Shown here: positions 1 through 5,437 of the stretch, piece after piece
Layout: each line of letters starts with the position of its first letter
Numbering within the stretch: position 1 is the first letter of the stretch
Assembly (NCBI GenBank): GCA_003446315.1
Contig: DMBA01000372.1
Coordinates: 1 to 6,798, forward strand
Length of the DNA: 6,798 bases
Direction of reading: 5' to 3'
DNA from: Ruminococcus sp.
Lineage (GTDB): Bacteria > Bacillota > Clostridia > Oscillospirales > Ruminococcaceae
Program-made: the position numbers and the translations under genes
The notes under the pieces: generated by a model
Seen by the model: the letters and a program-made list of their open reading frames with translations, nothing else
Told to the model about the DNA's origin: nothing
Database searches by the model: none

Positions 1-45
1 TAAAATACGTCCTTTTTCGGTGAAGGAAATCAATGCAGCATTCAT
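1..45 (-). CDS. cbiG: Cobalt-precorrin-5A hydrolase CbiG, first 15 codons only (partial)
   Basis: The reverse strand from position 45 reads MNAALISFTEKGRIL and is open to the window edge. The start has a clear Shine-Dalgarno AGAAAGG (53-59) seven bases before the ATG, and its ATG overlaps the cbiF stop as ATGA. The xALISFTxxG pattern is the usual beginning of clostridial CbiG proteins, and cbiG commonly follows cbiF in anaerobic cobalamin operons. CbiG opens the delta-lactone of cobalt-precorrin-5A and releases acetaldehyde, which is the step between CbiF and CbiD. The call rests on 15 residues plus context, so the identity is probable and not proven. Another cobalamin enzyme starting with a similar beta strand is the alternative. 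Confidence 0.72.
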   Translation of the reverse strand, partial: MNAALISFTEKGRIL

Positions 46-797
46 TTCGTTGCCTTTCTAAATTCTGTTTCAAATGCTGCATCATATAAACATGAGAATT
101 GCTCATGTTCCTGTAGAAAATCACCGATTAGGATGAGTGCTGTTTTGGTGATTTGATTTTTTTCTGCTTCTGCCTCTAAAGATTCAATGGTGCAGCGTAT
201 TATTTTTTGATCTTCCCATGTTGCTTTGTAAACGATTGCTGCGGGTGTTGATCCGGAATAACCGCCTTCTATTAACTCAAGTGTTAATTTCTTAATAAGG
301 CTTGCACTTAAAAAAATAATCATCGTTGCGTGATGAGATGCGAGCAACCGTATTTTTTCCAGCTTCGGTACCGGTGTTCTGCCTTCCATCCGGGTCAGGA
401 TCACGGTTTGTGAGACATTCGGTATGGTATATTCTACCTGTAATTCCGCCGCAGCACCACAAAATGAACTGACACCGGGACATATTTCATAAGGTAAATG
501 CAGACGATCTAAAGCATGCATTTGTTCTTGGATTGCTCCGTAAATTGAGGGGTCACCAGTATGCAGGCGGACAGTCGGCTTTCCTTGTTTTTCTGCTTGA
601 TTCATTACTTGAATGATTTCATTTAAGTTCATATAAGCACTGTTATGAATCGCTGCGGATTCTTTTGTATATTGTAAAAGATCGGGATTTACCAGTGATC
701 CGGCATATATGATAACATCTGCCTGCTGGATCAGCCGCATGCCGCGAACTGTTATGAGATCAGGTGCTCCGCATCCTGCTCCTACAAAATAAATCAT
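42..797 (-). CDS. cbiF: Cobalt-precorrin-4 C11-methyltransferase CbiF/CobM
   Basis: This 251-residue protein has the usual length and layout of the tetrapyrrole (corrin/porphyrin) methylase family. It uses S-adenosylmethionine to methylate C11 of cobalt-precorrin-4, giving cobalt-precorrin-5A in the cytoplasm. Visible motifs are the N-terminal IYFVGAGCGAPDLITVRG (residues 2-19), the CbiF-typical YAGSLVNPDLL (31-41), the SAM-site motif RLHTGDPSIYGA (77-88), PGVSSFCGAAAEL (107-119), and SQTVILTRMEGRTPVP (129-144), which separates CbiF from other family members. The ATG at 797 is preceded by GGGAG seven bases upstream. It overlaps the cbiD stop by 4 nt, and its own stop overlaps the next start (cbiG) in the same way, so the gene is translationally coupled on both sides. 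The neighbours CbiD and CbiG indicate the anaerobic pathway, so CbiF is the better name than CobM. Confidence 0.95.
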   Translation of the reverse strand: MIYFVGAGCGAPDLITVRGMRLIQQADVIIYAGSLVNPDLLQYTKESAAIHNSAYMNLNEIIQVMNQAEKQGKPTVRLHTGDPSIYGAIQEQMHALDRLHLPYEICPGVSSFCGAAAELQVEYTIPNVSQTVILTRMEGRTPVPKLEKIRLLASHHATMIIFLSASLIKKLTLELIEGGYSGSTPAAIVYKATWEDQKIIRCTIESLEAEAEKNQITKTALILIGDFLQEHEQFSCLYDAAFETEFRKATK

Positions 798-1927
798 GTT
801 TTTTCTCCCGTAATTAAATGAAGAAGGGTATCCGAAAAACTGGTTTTTAAGATTTTTTCATTTGATTTTGTGAATATGATCGCAGCAATTTTTGCCTGGT
901 CTTTTACTCTTGCATTCAAATAATATTCGATTCGATTTGTCAGTATCTCCATTGTTTTATTATAATTTTTGTGATGGCGGATTTCCAGCAATGCAGCATC
1001 TGTTGTGATGCAATTTGAAATCCGATTCAAAACCGGTTGTTCTATGCCTGCAAGAGCTGCACATGCAACCAGTGTTTCCATTCTGCCGTCAGCAACTGCT
1101 GAATGTGTATTCATAATTCCGGAACCAAGTTTTACAAGTTTTCCGATATGTCCGATGAGCAATATATTTTCAAATCCAAGTGTTACTGCTATGTCAATTG
1201 CATCGCCGATAAAGTTGCTGCAGGTCACACATTTTGATGACAAATCCGGAATATTTTCTTTTACAAATGCAGAGCTGAAATTTCCGATTGTAAATATAAT
1301 GTAACGGTCTCCGGATGCTTTTCGAATATTCGCTTCAGTACGAATCGTTTCAATGATCGCTTGATTGCTCATTGGTTCCACGATCCCTGTCGTCCCAATA
1401 ATTGATAAGCCGCCAATAATTCCGATTCTTGGATTAAAAGTTTTTTTGGCGATTTCTTCGCCATTCGGAATTGACAGAATAACCCGAAATCCTGTTTCAA
1501 TTCCGTACTTGTCAGCTACTTCCAGTAAAACGGATTTTATCATCTTTCGCGGCGTTTCATTGATCGCATATGCTCCGACCGGCTGATTTAGTCCCGGTTT
1601 TGTGACAATTCCGATTCCTTGTCCGCCTAGGATTTCAATGCCGGATTCGATTCTTGAAACATTCGCATATACGTTGATTCCGTTTGTAATGTCAGGATCG
1701 TCTCCGCTGTCTTTCCGTACAGCACATGATACGAAATCTGCATGGAGTTCTGCATGTTCAATATCCATTGTAATCGGTATTTCCGCAGGAGTCATAATGG
1801 AAATCGTTTGAACGATCTGACCTGTCAGCAGCATTTCCGCAGCAGCCTTTGCAGCGCCTGCGGCACATGATCCTGTTGTATAACCGCAGCGGAGTTTTTG
1901 TGTTCCGCGATAGATATAGTGATTCAA
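794..1927 (-). CDS. cbiD: Cobalt-precorrin-5B C1-methyltransferase CbiD (TTG start)
   Basis: The 377-residue product is full length for CbiD, the SAM-dependent enzyme that methylates C1 of cobalt-precorrin-5B to give cobalt-precorrin-6A in anaerobic cobalamin synthesis. Family hallmarks visible are KLRCGYTTGSCAAGAAKAA (residues 11-29), AVRKDSGDDPDIT (69-81), TKPGLNQPVGAYAINETPR (109-127), NPRIGIIGGLSIIGTTGIVE (166-185) and GHIGKLVKLGSGIMNTHS (259-276). The start codon is TTG: AAAGGGA (1935-1941) precedes it at suitable spacing, the residues just after it fit the family N-terminus, and no nearby in-frame ATG would keep the CGYTTG motif. TTG and the upstream cobO stop share four bases (TTGA); the cbiD stop overlaps cbiF as ATGA. 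CbiD is diagnostic of the cobalt-early pathway; the aerobic pathway uses the unrelated CobF at this carbon. Confidence 0.96.
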   Translation of the reverse strand: MNHYIYRGTQKLRCGYTTGSCAAGAAKAAAEMLLTGQIVQTISIMTPAEIPITMDIEHAELHADFVSCAVRKDSGDDPDITNGINVYANVSRIESGIEILGGQGIGIVTKPGLNQPVGAYAINETPRKMIKSVLLEVADKYGIETGFRVILSIPNGEEIAKKTFNPRIGIIGGLSIIGTTGIVEPMSNQAIIETIRTEANIRKASGDRYIIFTIGNFSSAFVKENIPDLSSKCVTCSNFIGDAIDIAVTLGFENILLIGHIGKLVKLGSGIMNTHSAVADGRMETLVACAALAGIEQPVLNRISNCITTDAALLEIRHHKNYNKTMEILTNRIEYYLNARVKDQAKIAAIIFTKSNEKILKTSFSDTLLHLITGEKT

Positions 1928-2418
1928 AATTCAATCCCTTTTCTTGCTTTGATTCCTTTTTGATAAGGATGTGCTTTACATTGAAACTCGGTGATGTAAT
2001 CTGCTTGCTGCATCAGAATTGTATTTGATTTGTGCCCGGTTATGATGATCTCTGCCTTTGATTGTGTCAGCAATTGCATCACAAGATCTATGTCTAATAA
2101 TTCCCGATAAACCGCGTCGCCTAATTCATCAAGAACAATAAAATCATATTTTTCAGTGAGCAGTTTTTTTAGATTGGCATTCTGTTCTTCTGTGATTTTA
2201 TGTTTGTCATCCGCTTTCATCAGTCGGTAAAACTTGACAGTTTGTCCGCATGTATAAACCGGTATTCCAAGGCGGCGAAGAATTGATATTTCACCGCTTG
2301 ATCCATTTTTCATGAACTGTACAAATACACATTTGAAATTGTTTCCAAAAGCACGGATACATGCACCGACAGCTGCGGATGTTTTTCCTTTTCCGTTTCC
2401 GTAATAGTAATGAATCAT
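1924..2418 (-). CDS. cobO: Cob(I)yrinic acid a,c-diamide adenosyltransferase (CobO/BtuR family)
   Basis: This P-loop corrinoid adenosyltransferase transfers the 5'-deoxyadenosyl group from ATP to the reduced cobalt of a corrinoid, forming the Co-C bond of adenosylcobalamin precursors. With the ATG at 2418 it has 164 residues, at the short end for the family. Visible motifs are an unusual Walker A, GNGKGKTS (residues 7-14), typical of CobO/BtuR, a Walker B-like DFIVLDELGDA (92-102), the ITGHK segment (127-130 region, usually TGR in relatives) and the C-terminal HPYQKGIKARKGIEF signature. A frame-compatible GTG at 2427 would give 167 residues, but it lies inside the Shine-Dalgarno AGGTGG, so the ATG five bases after that site is preferred. 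It is the first gene of the operon although its step comes after ring formation; it overlaps cbiD by 4 nt. The unrelated PduO and EutT adenosyltransferases are excluded by the motifs. Confidence 0.94.
   Translation of the reverse strand: MIHYYYGNGKGKTSAAVGACIRAFGNNFKCVFVQFMKNGSSGEISILRRLGIPVYTCGQTVKFYRLMKADDKHKITEEQNANLKKLLTEKYDFIVLDELGDAVYRELLDIDLVMQLLTQSKAEIIITGHKSNTILMQQADYITEFQCKAHPYQKGIKARKGIEF
1935..1941 (-). promoter_or_regulatory. Ribosome binding site of cbiD
   Basis: The minus strand reads AAAGGGA, followed by TTGAATT and the TTG start at 1927. It lies inside the last codons of cobO. The good site at normal spacing is the main reason to accept a TTG start that overlaps the cobO stop codon. 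Confidence 0.7.
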
Positions 2419-2423
2419 CAAAA

Positions 2424-2429
2424 CCACCT
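2424..2429 (-). promoter_or_regulatory. Ribosome binding site of cobO
   Basis: AGGTGG on the minus strand lies five bases before the ATG at 2418. The alternative GTG start (2425-2427) sits within this site, which argues for the ATG. Confidence 0.75.
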
Positions 2430-2449
2430 GCTGCTTTTATGATATCTTG

Positions 2450-2478
2450 ATTATATCACACATTTTCTGTTTCGTCAA
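2450..2478 (-). promoter_or_regulatory. Sigma-A promoter of the cobO-cbiD-cbiF-cbiG operon
   Basis: On the minus strand the -35 box is TTGACG (2478-2473), the spacer is 17 nt (2472-2456) and the -10 box is TATAAT (2455-2450), preceded by TGA to make an extended -10 (TGATATAAT). Transcription would start near 2443, about 25 nt before the cobO ATG. A short inverted repeat TGATAT-N7-ATATCA (2440-2458) straddles the -10 and could be an operator, though it is AT-rich and may be chance. The leader is too short to hold a cobalamin riboswitch. Confidence 0.8.
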
Positions 2479-2508
2479 CTCCATTTTGTCTTATTGAATC
2501 TTTTTATA

Positions 2509-2537
2509 TTGACAATATATTACTTTTATGCTATAAT
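2509..2537 (+). promoter_or_regulatory. Consensus sigma-A promoter of the lipoprotein-permease unit
   Basis: TTGACA (2509-2514) and TATAAT (2532-2537) are both perfect and are separated by 17 nt; TGC immediately before the -10 gives an extended -10 as well. Transcription would begin around 2544, about 42 nt before the preferred start codon. The -35 box faces the -35 of the cob operon promoter across 30 bp. An unregulated promoter of this quality would be very strong, which makes the palindrome directly downstream a likely repressor site. Confidence 0.88.
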
Positions 2538-2553
2538 ATTCGTATATTCGAAT
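2538..2553. promoter_or_regulatory. Probable repressor operator (16-bp imperfect palindrome)
   Basis: ATTCGTATATTCGAAT is a dyad in which seven of eight base pairs are symmetrical (only T2543/T2548 breaks it). It begins at the base after the -10 box and covers the predicted transcription start, the classical place for a steric repressor. The sequence also contains a tandem ATATTCG (2536-2542 and 2544-2550). AT-rich dyads with ATTCG/CGAAT arms recall operators of small winged-helix metal sensors of the ArsR/SmtB type. That resemblance is inference; no regulator gene is in the window. Confidence 0.5.
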
Positions 2554-2571
2554 GTTTTCTATCTATGGAAC

Positions 2572-2577
2572 GGGGTG
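2572..2577 (+). promoter_or_regulatory. Ribosome binding site of the DUF362 lipoprotein gene
   Basis: GGGGTG lies eight bases before the ATG at 2586. The earlier in-frame ATG at 2565 has no such site and would put acidic residues ahead of the signal peptide, so this site decides the start. Confidence 0.65.
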
Positions 2578-2585
2578 TTTATGAT

Positions 2586-3779
2586 ATGAAAAGAAGCTGT
2601 ATGCTTGCATGTTTATGCAGTGCTTTCCTCATTTTAACGAGTTGTTCCAGTCCCTTCGGAGATCATGAACTGACGGCGGAACAAATGAAAAAATATGAAT
2701 CCCACAGCGCTTCCATTATATCTCTGAAAGATGCCGCAGAGCATTCCGCTTCCGGCTATTCGTTCCAGAATATCAAGGATCTGCAAGCGTTTTTGCTTTC
2801 AAAATCCGTTGAAGCGGATGCGTCTCAGCCATTTGATCTGGATCAGGACGGGAAATGGACTTCAAAGGATCTTTCTGCTATGAAGGAGGCTGTTCTTGCC
2901 GATTATATTGATCCGGAATTGCCGGTGGTTTATATGACAAAGGATATCTCTCCGGATGGCATCATGTCTGCTTACCTTGCGCTTGGATGGACTCCGGGTG
3001 ACAATCCCGGCATTAAACTCAGCACAGGTGAACCGCCGGCAAGTAATTATCTGCGTCCGGAACTGATCGGGGATGTTGTCCAGTATGTCGATGGTACTAT
3101 TGTGGAATGCAATACTGCATATGGCGGTTCCCGCGGCGAAACCGAAATGCATTATCAGGTTGCGAAAGATCACGGATTCACTGATATTGCCGATTTTCAG
3201 ATTCTCGATGAAAACGGTTCCATGTCACTTCCGGTTTCAGGCGGAAGCAGATTGACTGAAAATTTCGTAGGTGCTGCGTTTTCAGATTATGACAGCTATC
3301 TTGTGCTTTCACATTTCAAGGGGCATGCTATGGCTGGTTTCGGCGGTGCACTGAAAAATATTTCAATCGGTTTCGGCTCCAGAGAAGGCAAAGTTTGGAT
3401 TCATTCCGGCGGGACACGAAAAAGCGGTACGATCATGGGCGCACAGGATCCCTTTCTTGAATCTATGGCTGAGGCTGCGAAATCTGTAAATGACTATATG
3501 GGCGACCGGATTGTTTATGTCAATGTCATGAATCGGTTATCTGTAGACTGCGACTGCGACGGAAATCCGGATGAACCTGATATGCATGATATCGGCGTGC
3601 TTTCCTCAACAGATCCGGTTGCATTGGATCAGGCTTGTATTGATCTCGTTTATCAGGCGGAAGACGGCAGTAAACTGATCCGCAGAATTGAATCCAAGAA
3701 TGGCCTTCATACATTGGAACATGCGGAGGAGATCGGGCTTGGAAGCCGTGCTTATCAACTGGTGATCTTAGATGAATGA
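2586..3779 (+). CDS. DUF362-family lipoprotein with dockerin-like EF-hand module
   Basis: The 397-residue product begins with a lipoprotein signal peptide: KR at residues 2-3, a hydrophobic core and the lipobox LTSC with Cys20 as the predicted lipidated residue, so it should be anchored outside the membrane. Residues about 57-107 look like a dockerin-type module: a helix resembling a repeat without its calcium loop (NIKDLQAFLLSKS) and then a full EF-hand loop with Asp at 84, 86, 88 and 95 and Gly89. The rest matches DUF362 (PF04015): KLSTGEPPASNYLRPE (144-159), SHFKGHAMAGFGGALKN (242-258), the cysteine/aspartate-rich DCDCDGNPDEPDMHDIG (321-337) and SSTDPVALDQAC (340-351). No ferredoxin-type 4Fe-4S motif is seen. 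DUF362 has no settled function; cluster or metal binding is often suggested. The gene overlaps the permease gene by 8 nt, implying a joint job. Start 2586 was chosen over 2565 from the Shine-Dalgarno and signal peptide. Confidence 0.85.
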   Translation: MKRSCMLACLCSAFLILTSCSSPFGDHELTAEQMKKYESHSASIISLKDAAEHSASGYSFQNIKDLQAFLLSKSVEADASQPFDLDQDGKWTSKDLSAMKEAVLADYIDPELPVVYMTKDISPDGIMSAYLALGWTPGDNPGIKLSTGEPPASNYLRPELIGDVVQYVDGTIVECNTAYGGSRGETEMHYQVAKDHGFTDIADFQILDENGSMSLPVSGGSRLTENFVGAAFSDYDSYLVLSHFKGHAMAGFGGALKNISIGFGSREGKVWIHSGGTRKSGTIMGAQDPFLESMAEAAKSVNDYMGDRIVYVNVMNRLSVDCDCDGNPDEPDMHDIGVLSSTDPVALDQACIDLVYQAEDGSKLIRRIESKNGLHTLEHAEEIGLGSRAYQLVILDE

Positions 3780-4692
3780 GCTGTTTTCTGTGCTGAATCG
3801 GGAATTTATTTATGTTGCGAATTATTTTAAGATTCAGTTGATGCAGATTTTGCCTTATTGGGTGCTCGGCATGGTGCTCGGCTCTGTGATCTCTGTTTTC
3901 GCAAAAGATAAAATTCACGGTGCTGCTGAGAAAATGGGACAGAAATCAGGCGGTATGATCGGCATCGTTCTTGCAAGTATTCTTGGGATCGCTTCTCCTT
4001 TATGCATGTACGGCACGATCCCGCTGGCGGCATCTTTTTCCAAAAAAGGGATTTCGGATGACTGGCTTGCTGCTTTCATGATGAGTTCAATTCTGCTGAA
4101 TCCGCAGCTCATCATTTATAGTACAGCGCTTGGAAAAGAAGTGCTTGCGGTTCGTATTATTTCCTGTTTTTTGTGCGGAATCTCTGCCGGTCTGATCCTG
4201 CGGTTTGTTTATCGCGGGAAACCATTCTTTCGGTTTGACGGCTTTGAAGAACGAAAAAGCCGCGACACAGATCCGAATCTTGTGCTGCGGCTTTTGAAAA
4301 ATATCGGTCGGAATTTTAAGGCGACCGGCTTCTATTTTTTGCTGGGCGTTCTGCTTTCTGCGCTCTTTCAGCGATATGTTCCGGCAGATCGGTTTGCAAA
4401 ACTGTTCGGCGCGGAAAACCAAGGGTTCGGTTTGCTGATGGCTGCGACGATCGGTGTCCCGCTTTATGCCTGCGGCGGCGGTACAATCCCTTTGCTGCAG
4501 CAATGGCTGGTTGACGGCATGCGAATCGGATCTGCTGCGTCCTTTATGCTCACCGGCCCGTCTACGAAAATCACGAATTTAGGTGCATTAAAAATTGTGC
4601 TTGGCTTGCGCCATTTTGTGCTGTATATCGCTTATGTGATGTTGTTTTCGCTGGTCAGCGGATTCATTGTCAACCTGATCTTTTCCTCATAA
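3772..4692 (+). CDS. Permease, DUF318/ArsP-like family (PF03773)
   Basis: This 306-residue integral membrane protein has about eight hydrophobic segments in two halves joined by a charged loop (residues 148-183). Each half holds a related motif: SPLCMYGTIPLA (76-87) and VPLYACGGGTIPLL (229-242), followed by the polar stretches SILLNPQ and GPSTKITNLGA. This two-fold repeat with conserved Cys and Gly-Thr-Ile-Pro is typical of the predicted permease family that includes ArsP (organoarsenical efflux) and YraQ. The second half looks canonical; the first has C-M-Y-G where I recall many relatives having C-x-C-G. Translation starts inside the preceding lipoprotein gene (8-nt overlap) with GGTGAT five bases upstream, so the two are coupled. 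Substrate is unknown: an arsenical, a thiol compound or a metal are possible, and the direction of transport cannot be inferred. Transcription probably ends at the hairpin at 4822-4868. Confidence 0.85.
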   Translation: MNELFSVLNREFIYVANYFKIQLMQILPYWVLGMVLGSVISVFAKDKIHGAAEKMGQKSGGMIGIVLASILGIASPLCMYGTIPLAASFSKKGISDDWLAAFMMSSILLNPQLIIYSTALGKEVLAVRIISCFLCGISAGLILRFVYRGKPFFRFDGFEERKSRDTDPNLVLRLLKNIGRNFKATGFYFLLGVLLSALFQRYVPADRFAKLFGAENQGFGLLMAATIGVPLYACGGGTIPLLQQWLVDGMRIGSAASFMLTGPSTKITNLGALKIVLGLRHFVLYIAYVMLFSLVSGFIVNLIFSS

Positions 4693-4696
4693 TGCA

Positions 4697-5434
4697 TCAT
4701 CTGTCATTGTATTGATAAAACATTTTGTCGATCAGATGATCGACGGCACTGTGATCGCCTGCGGCAAATCTGAGAAATGCGCCTGCGTTTTGGATCAGCA
4801 TGCGAAAATATAACCAATCTCCCATCTCATCCCATTTCCTTGTGGAATTGATGAGATGGTTTTGTTTTAAGCAGCCGTATTGTTTTGCCTGCTGTTTTCC
4901 CAGTTTTTTCAAGGCTTTTGCTGTTGCAATATCTTCCATGGCGCGTTTGTCAGCAAAGCCGCCGATCCGCTGAAAGCTCTTTTTTTCTGCCCAGAAAATA
5001 CCGCAATATAATCCGGTAATGCGGAATCCGGCTGCACAAAGCAATTCCTGTAACAGCAGGGGAGCAGAGAGCCGTTCGAATCGGATCGGTGCACCGCCGC
5101 CGATGTATTTCTTGCTTCGGAGCTTTGCGGCTGCTTCCCGGATCGTGCCTGCGGTCATGCGGTTGTCTGCATCTATGGTCACAATGATCTCACCGGATGC
5201 TGCTGCGATGCCTGCATTCCGTACTTTTGCGATACAGGTATCCTCATTCCGGATCGCTCTTGCGCCGCATTTTTCTGCGATTTGTGCGGTTTTATCCGTG
5301 CAGCGGTTACAGACAACGATGATCTCTGTTTTGCCGGGATACTGTCTTGCTGCTTTCTTGATTGACTGGATGCATCGTGCAAGATATCGTTCTTCGTTAT
5401 GTGCGGGGATGATGACAGAAACTGTTTGGTACAT
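4697..5434 (-). CDS. Family 2 glycosyltransferase (GT-A fold)
   Basis: The 245-residue protein has the GT2 layout: VSVIIPAHNEERYLARCIQS (residues 5-24) for the nucleotide-binding start, EIIVVCNRCTDKT (37-49), the metal/nucleotide-sugar DAD motif at 88-90 (IVTIDADNRM), an acceptor-side segment with GLYCGIFWAEKKSFQRIGGF (141-160) and the acidic pair Glu167-Asp168 (AMEDIA) that usually supplies the catalytic base. It lacks transmembrane helices, so it is likely a cytoplasmic or membrane-peripheral enzyme moving a sugar from a nucleotide donor; donor and acceptor cannot be told. The ATG at 5434 follows AAAGGA (5441-5446) by six bases, with the site inside the last codons of the MATE gene only 3 nt away, so the two are one transcription unit. 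Its 3' end converges with the permease gene (4-bp gap) and carries the other strand's terminator. Confidence 0.88.
   Translation of the reverse strand: MYQTVSVIIPAHNEERYLARCIQSIKKAARQYPGKTEIIVVCNRCTDKTAQIAEKCGARAIRNEDTCIAKVRNAGIAAASGEIIVTIDADNRMTAGTIREAAAKLRSKKYIGGGAPIRFERLSAPLLLQELLCAAGFRITGLYCGIFWAEKKSFQRIGGFADKRAMEDIATAKALKKLGKQQAKQYGCLKQNHLINSTRKWDEMGDWLYFRMLIQNAGAFLRFAAGDHSAVDHLIDKMFYQYNDR
4727..4744. repeat. 18-bp palindrome near the 3' end of the glycosyltransferase gene
   Basis: GTCGATCA-GA-TGATCGAC has perfect 8-bp arms (an RNA hairpin would form as 7 bp with a four-base loop). It lies within the codons for VDHLID. A competing inverted repeat, ATCATCTG (4696-4703) with CAGATGAT (4733-4740), shares one arm. 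Neither is followed by a good T-run on either strand, so these are not clear terminators; they could protect or shape the overlapping 3' ends, or be coincidence. Confidence 0.3.
4822..4868 (+). terminator. Intrinsic terminator for the lipoprotein-permease unit, within the opposing gene
   Basis: CCATCTCATC (4822-4831) and GATGAGATGG (4850-4859) are perfect 10-bp inverted arms. The 18-nt interval can pair further (TTCC with GGAA around a TTGT loop, 4836-4847), and TTTTGTTTT (4860-4868) follows at once on the plus strand. The minus strand has no T-run after the stem, so the structure is directional. It lies about 130 nt past the permease stop and within codons for residues about 190-206 of the convergent glycosyltransferase, so the permease mRNA would carry a 3' tail antisense to that gene. 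Confidence 0.72.
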
Positions 5435-5437
5435 TTT

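Noticed and set aside
1005..1304. 99-codon plus-strand frame inside cbiD
   Set aside because: It is the complement of a conserved CbiD region; no ribosome site or domain supports it.
2425..2427. GTG start for cobO
   Set aside because: The GTG is part of the AGGTGG ribosome binding site that serves the ATG at 2418.
2565..2585. Upstream in-frame ATG for the DUF362 lipoprotein
   Set aside because: It adds MERGVYD before the signal peptide, lacks a Shine-Dalgarno, and the ATG at 2586 has GGGGTG at eight bases.
3526..3918. 130-codon minus-strand frame across the lipoprotein-permease junction
   Set aside because: It spans the overlap of two supported plus-strand genes, and the His/Arg/Gln-rich product has no recognisable family.
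4087..4503. 138-codon open frame on the minus strand opposite the permease
   Set aside because: It is antisense to a clear membrane protein gene, with a charged, Gln/Lys-rich product and no motif; a shadow frame.
4649..4660. CGCTG-GT-CAGCG hairpin before the permease stop
   Set aside because: It is a short stem with a two-base loop in a coding region and no T-run; the hairpin at 4822-4868 is far better as a terminator.
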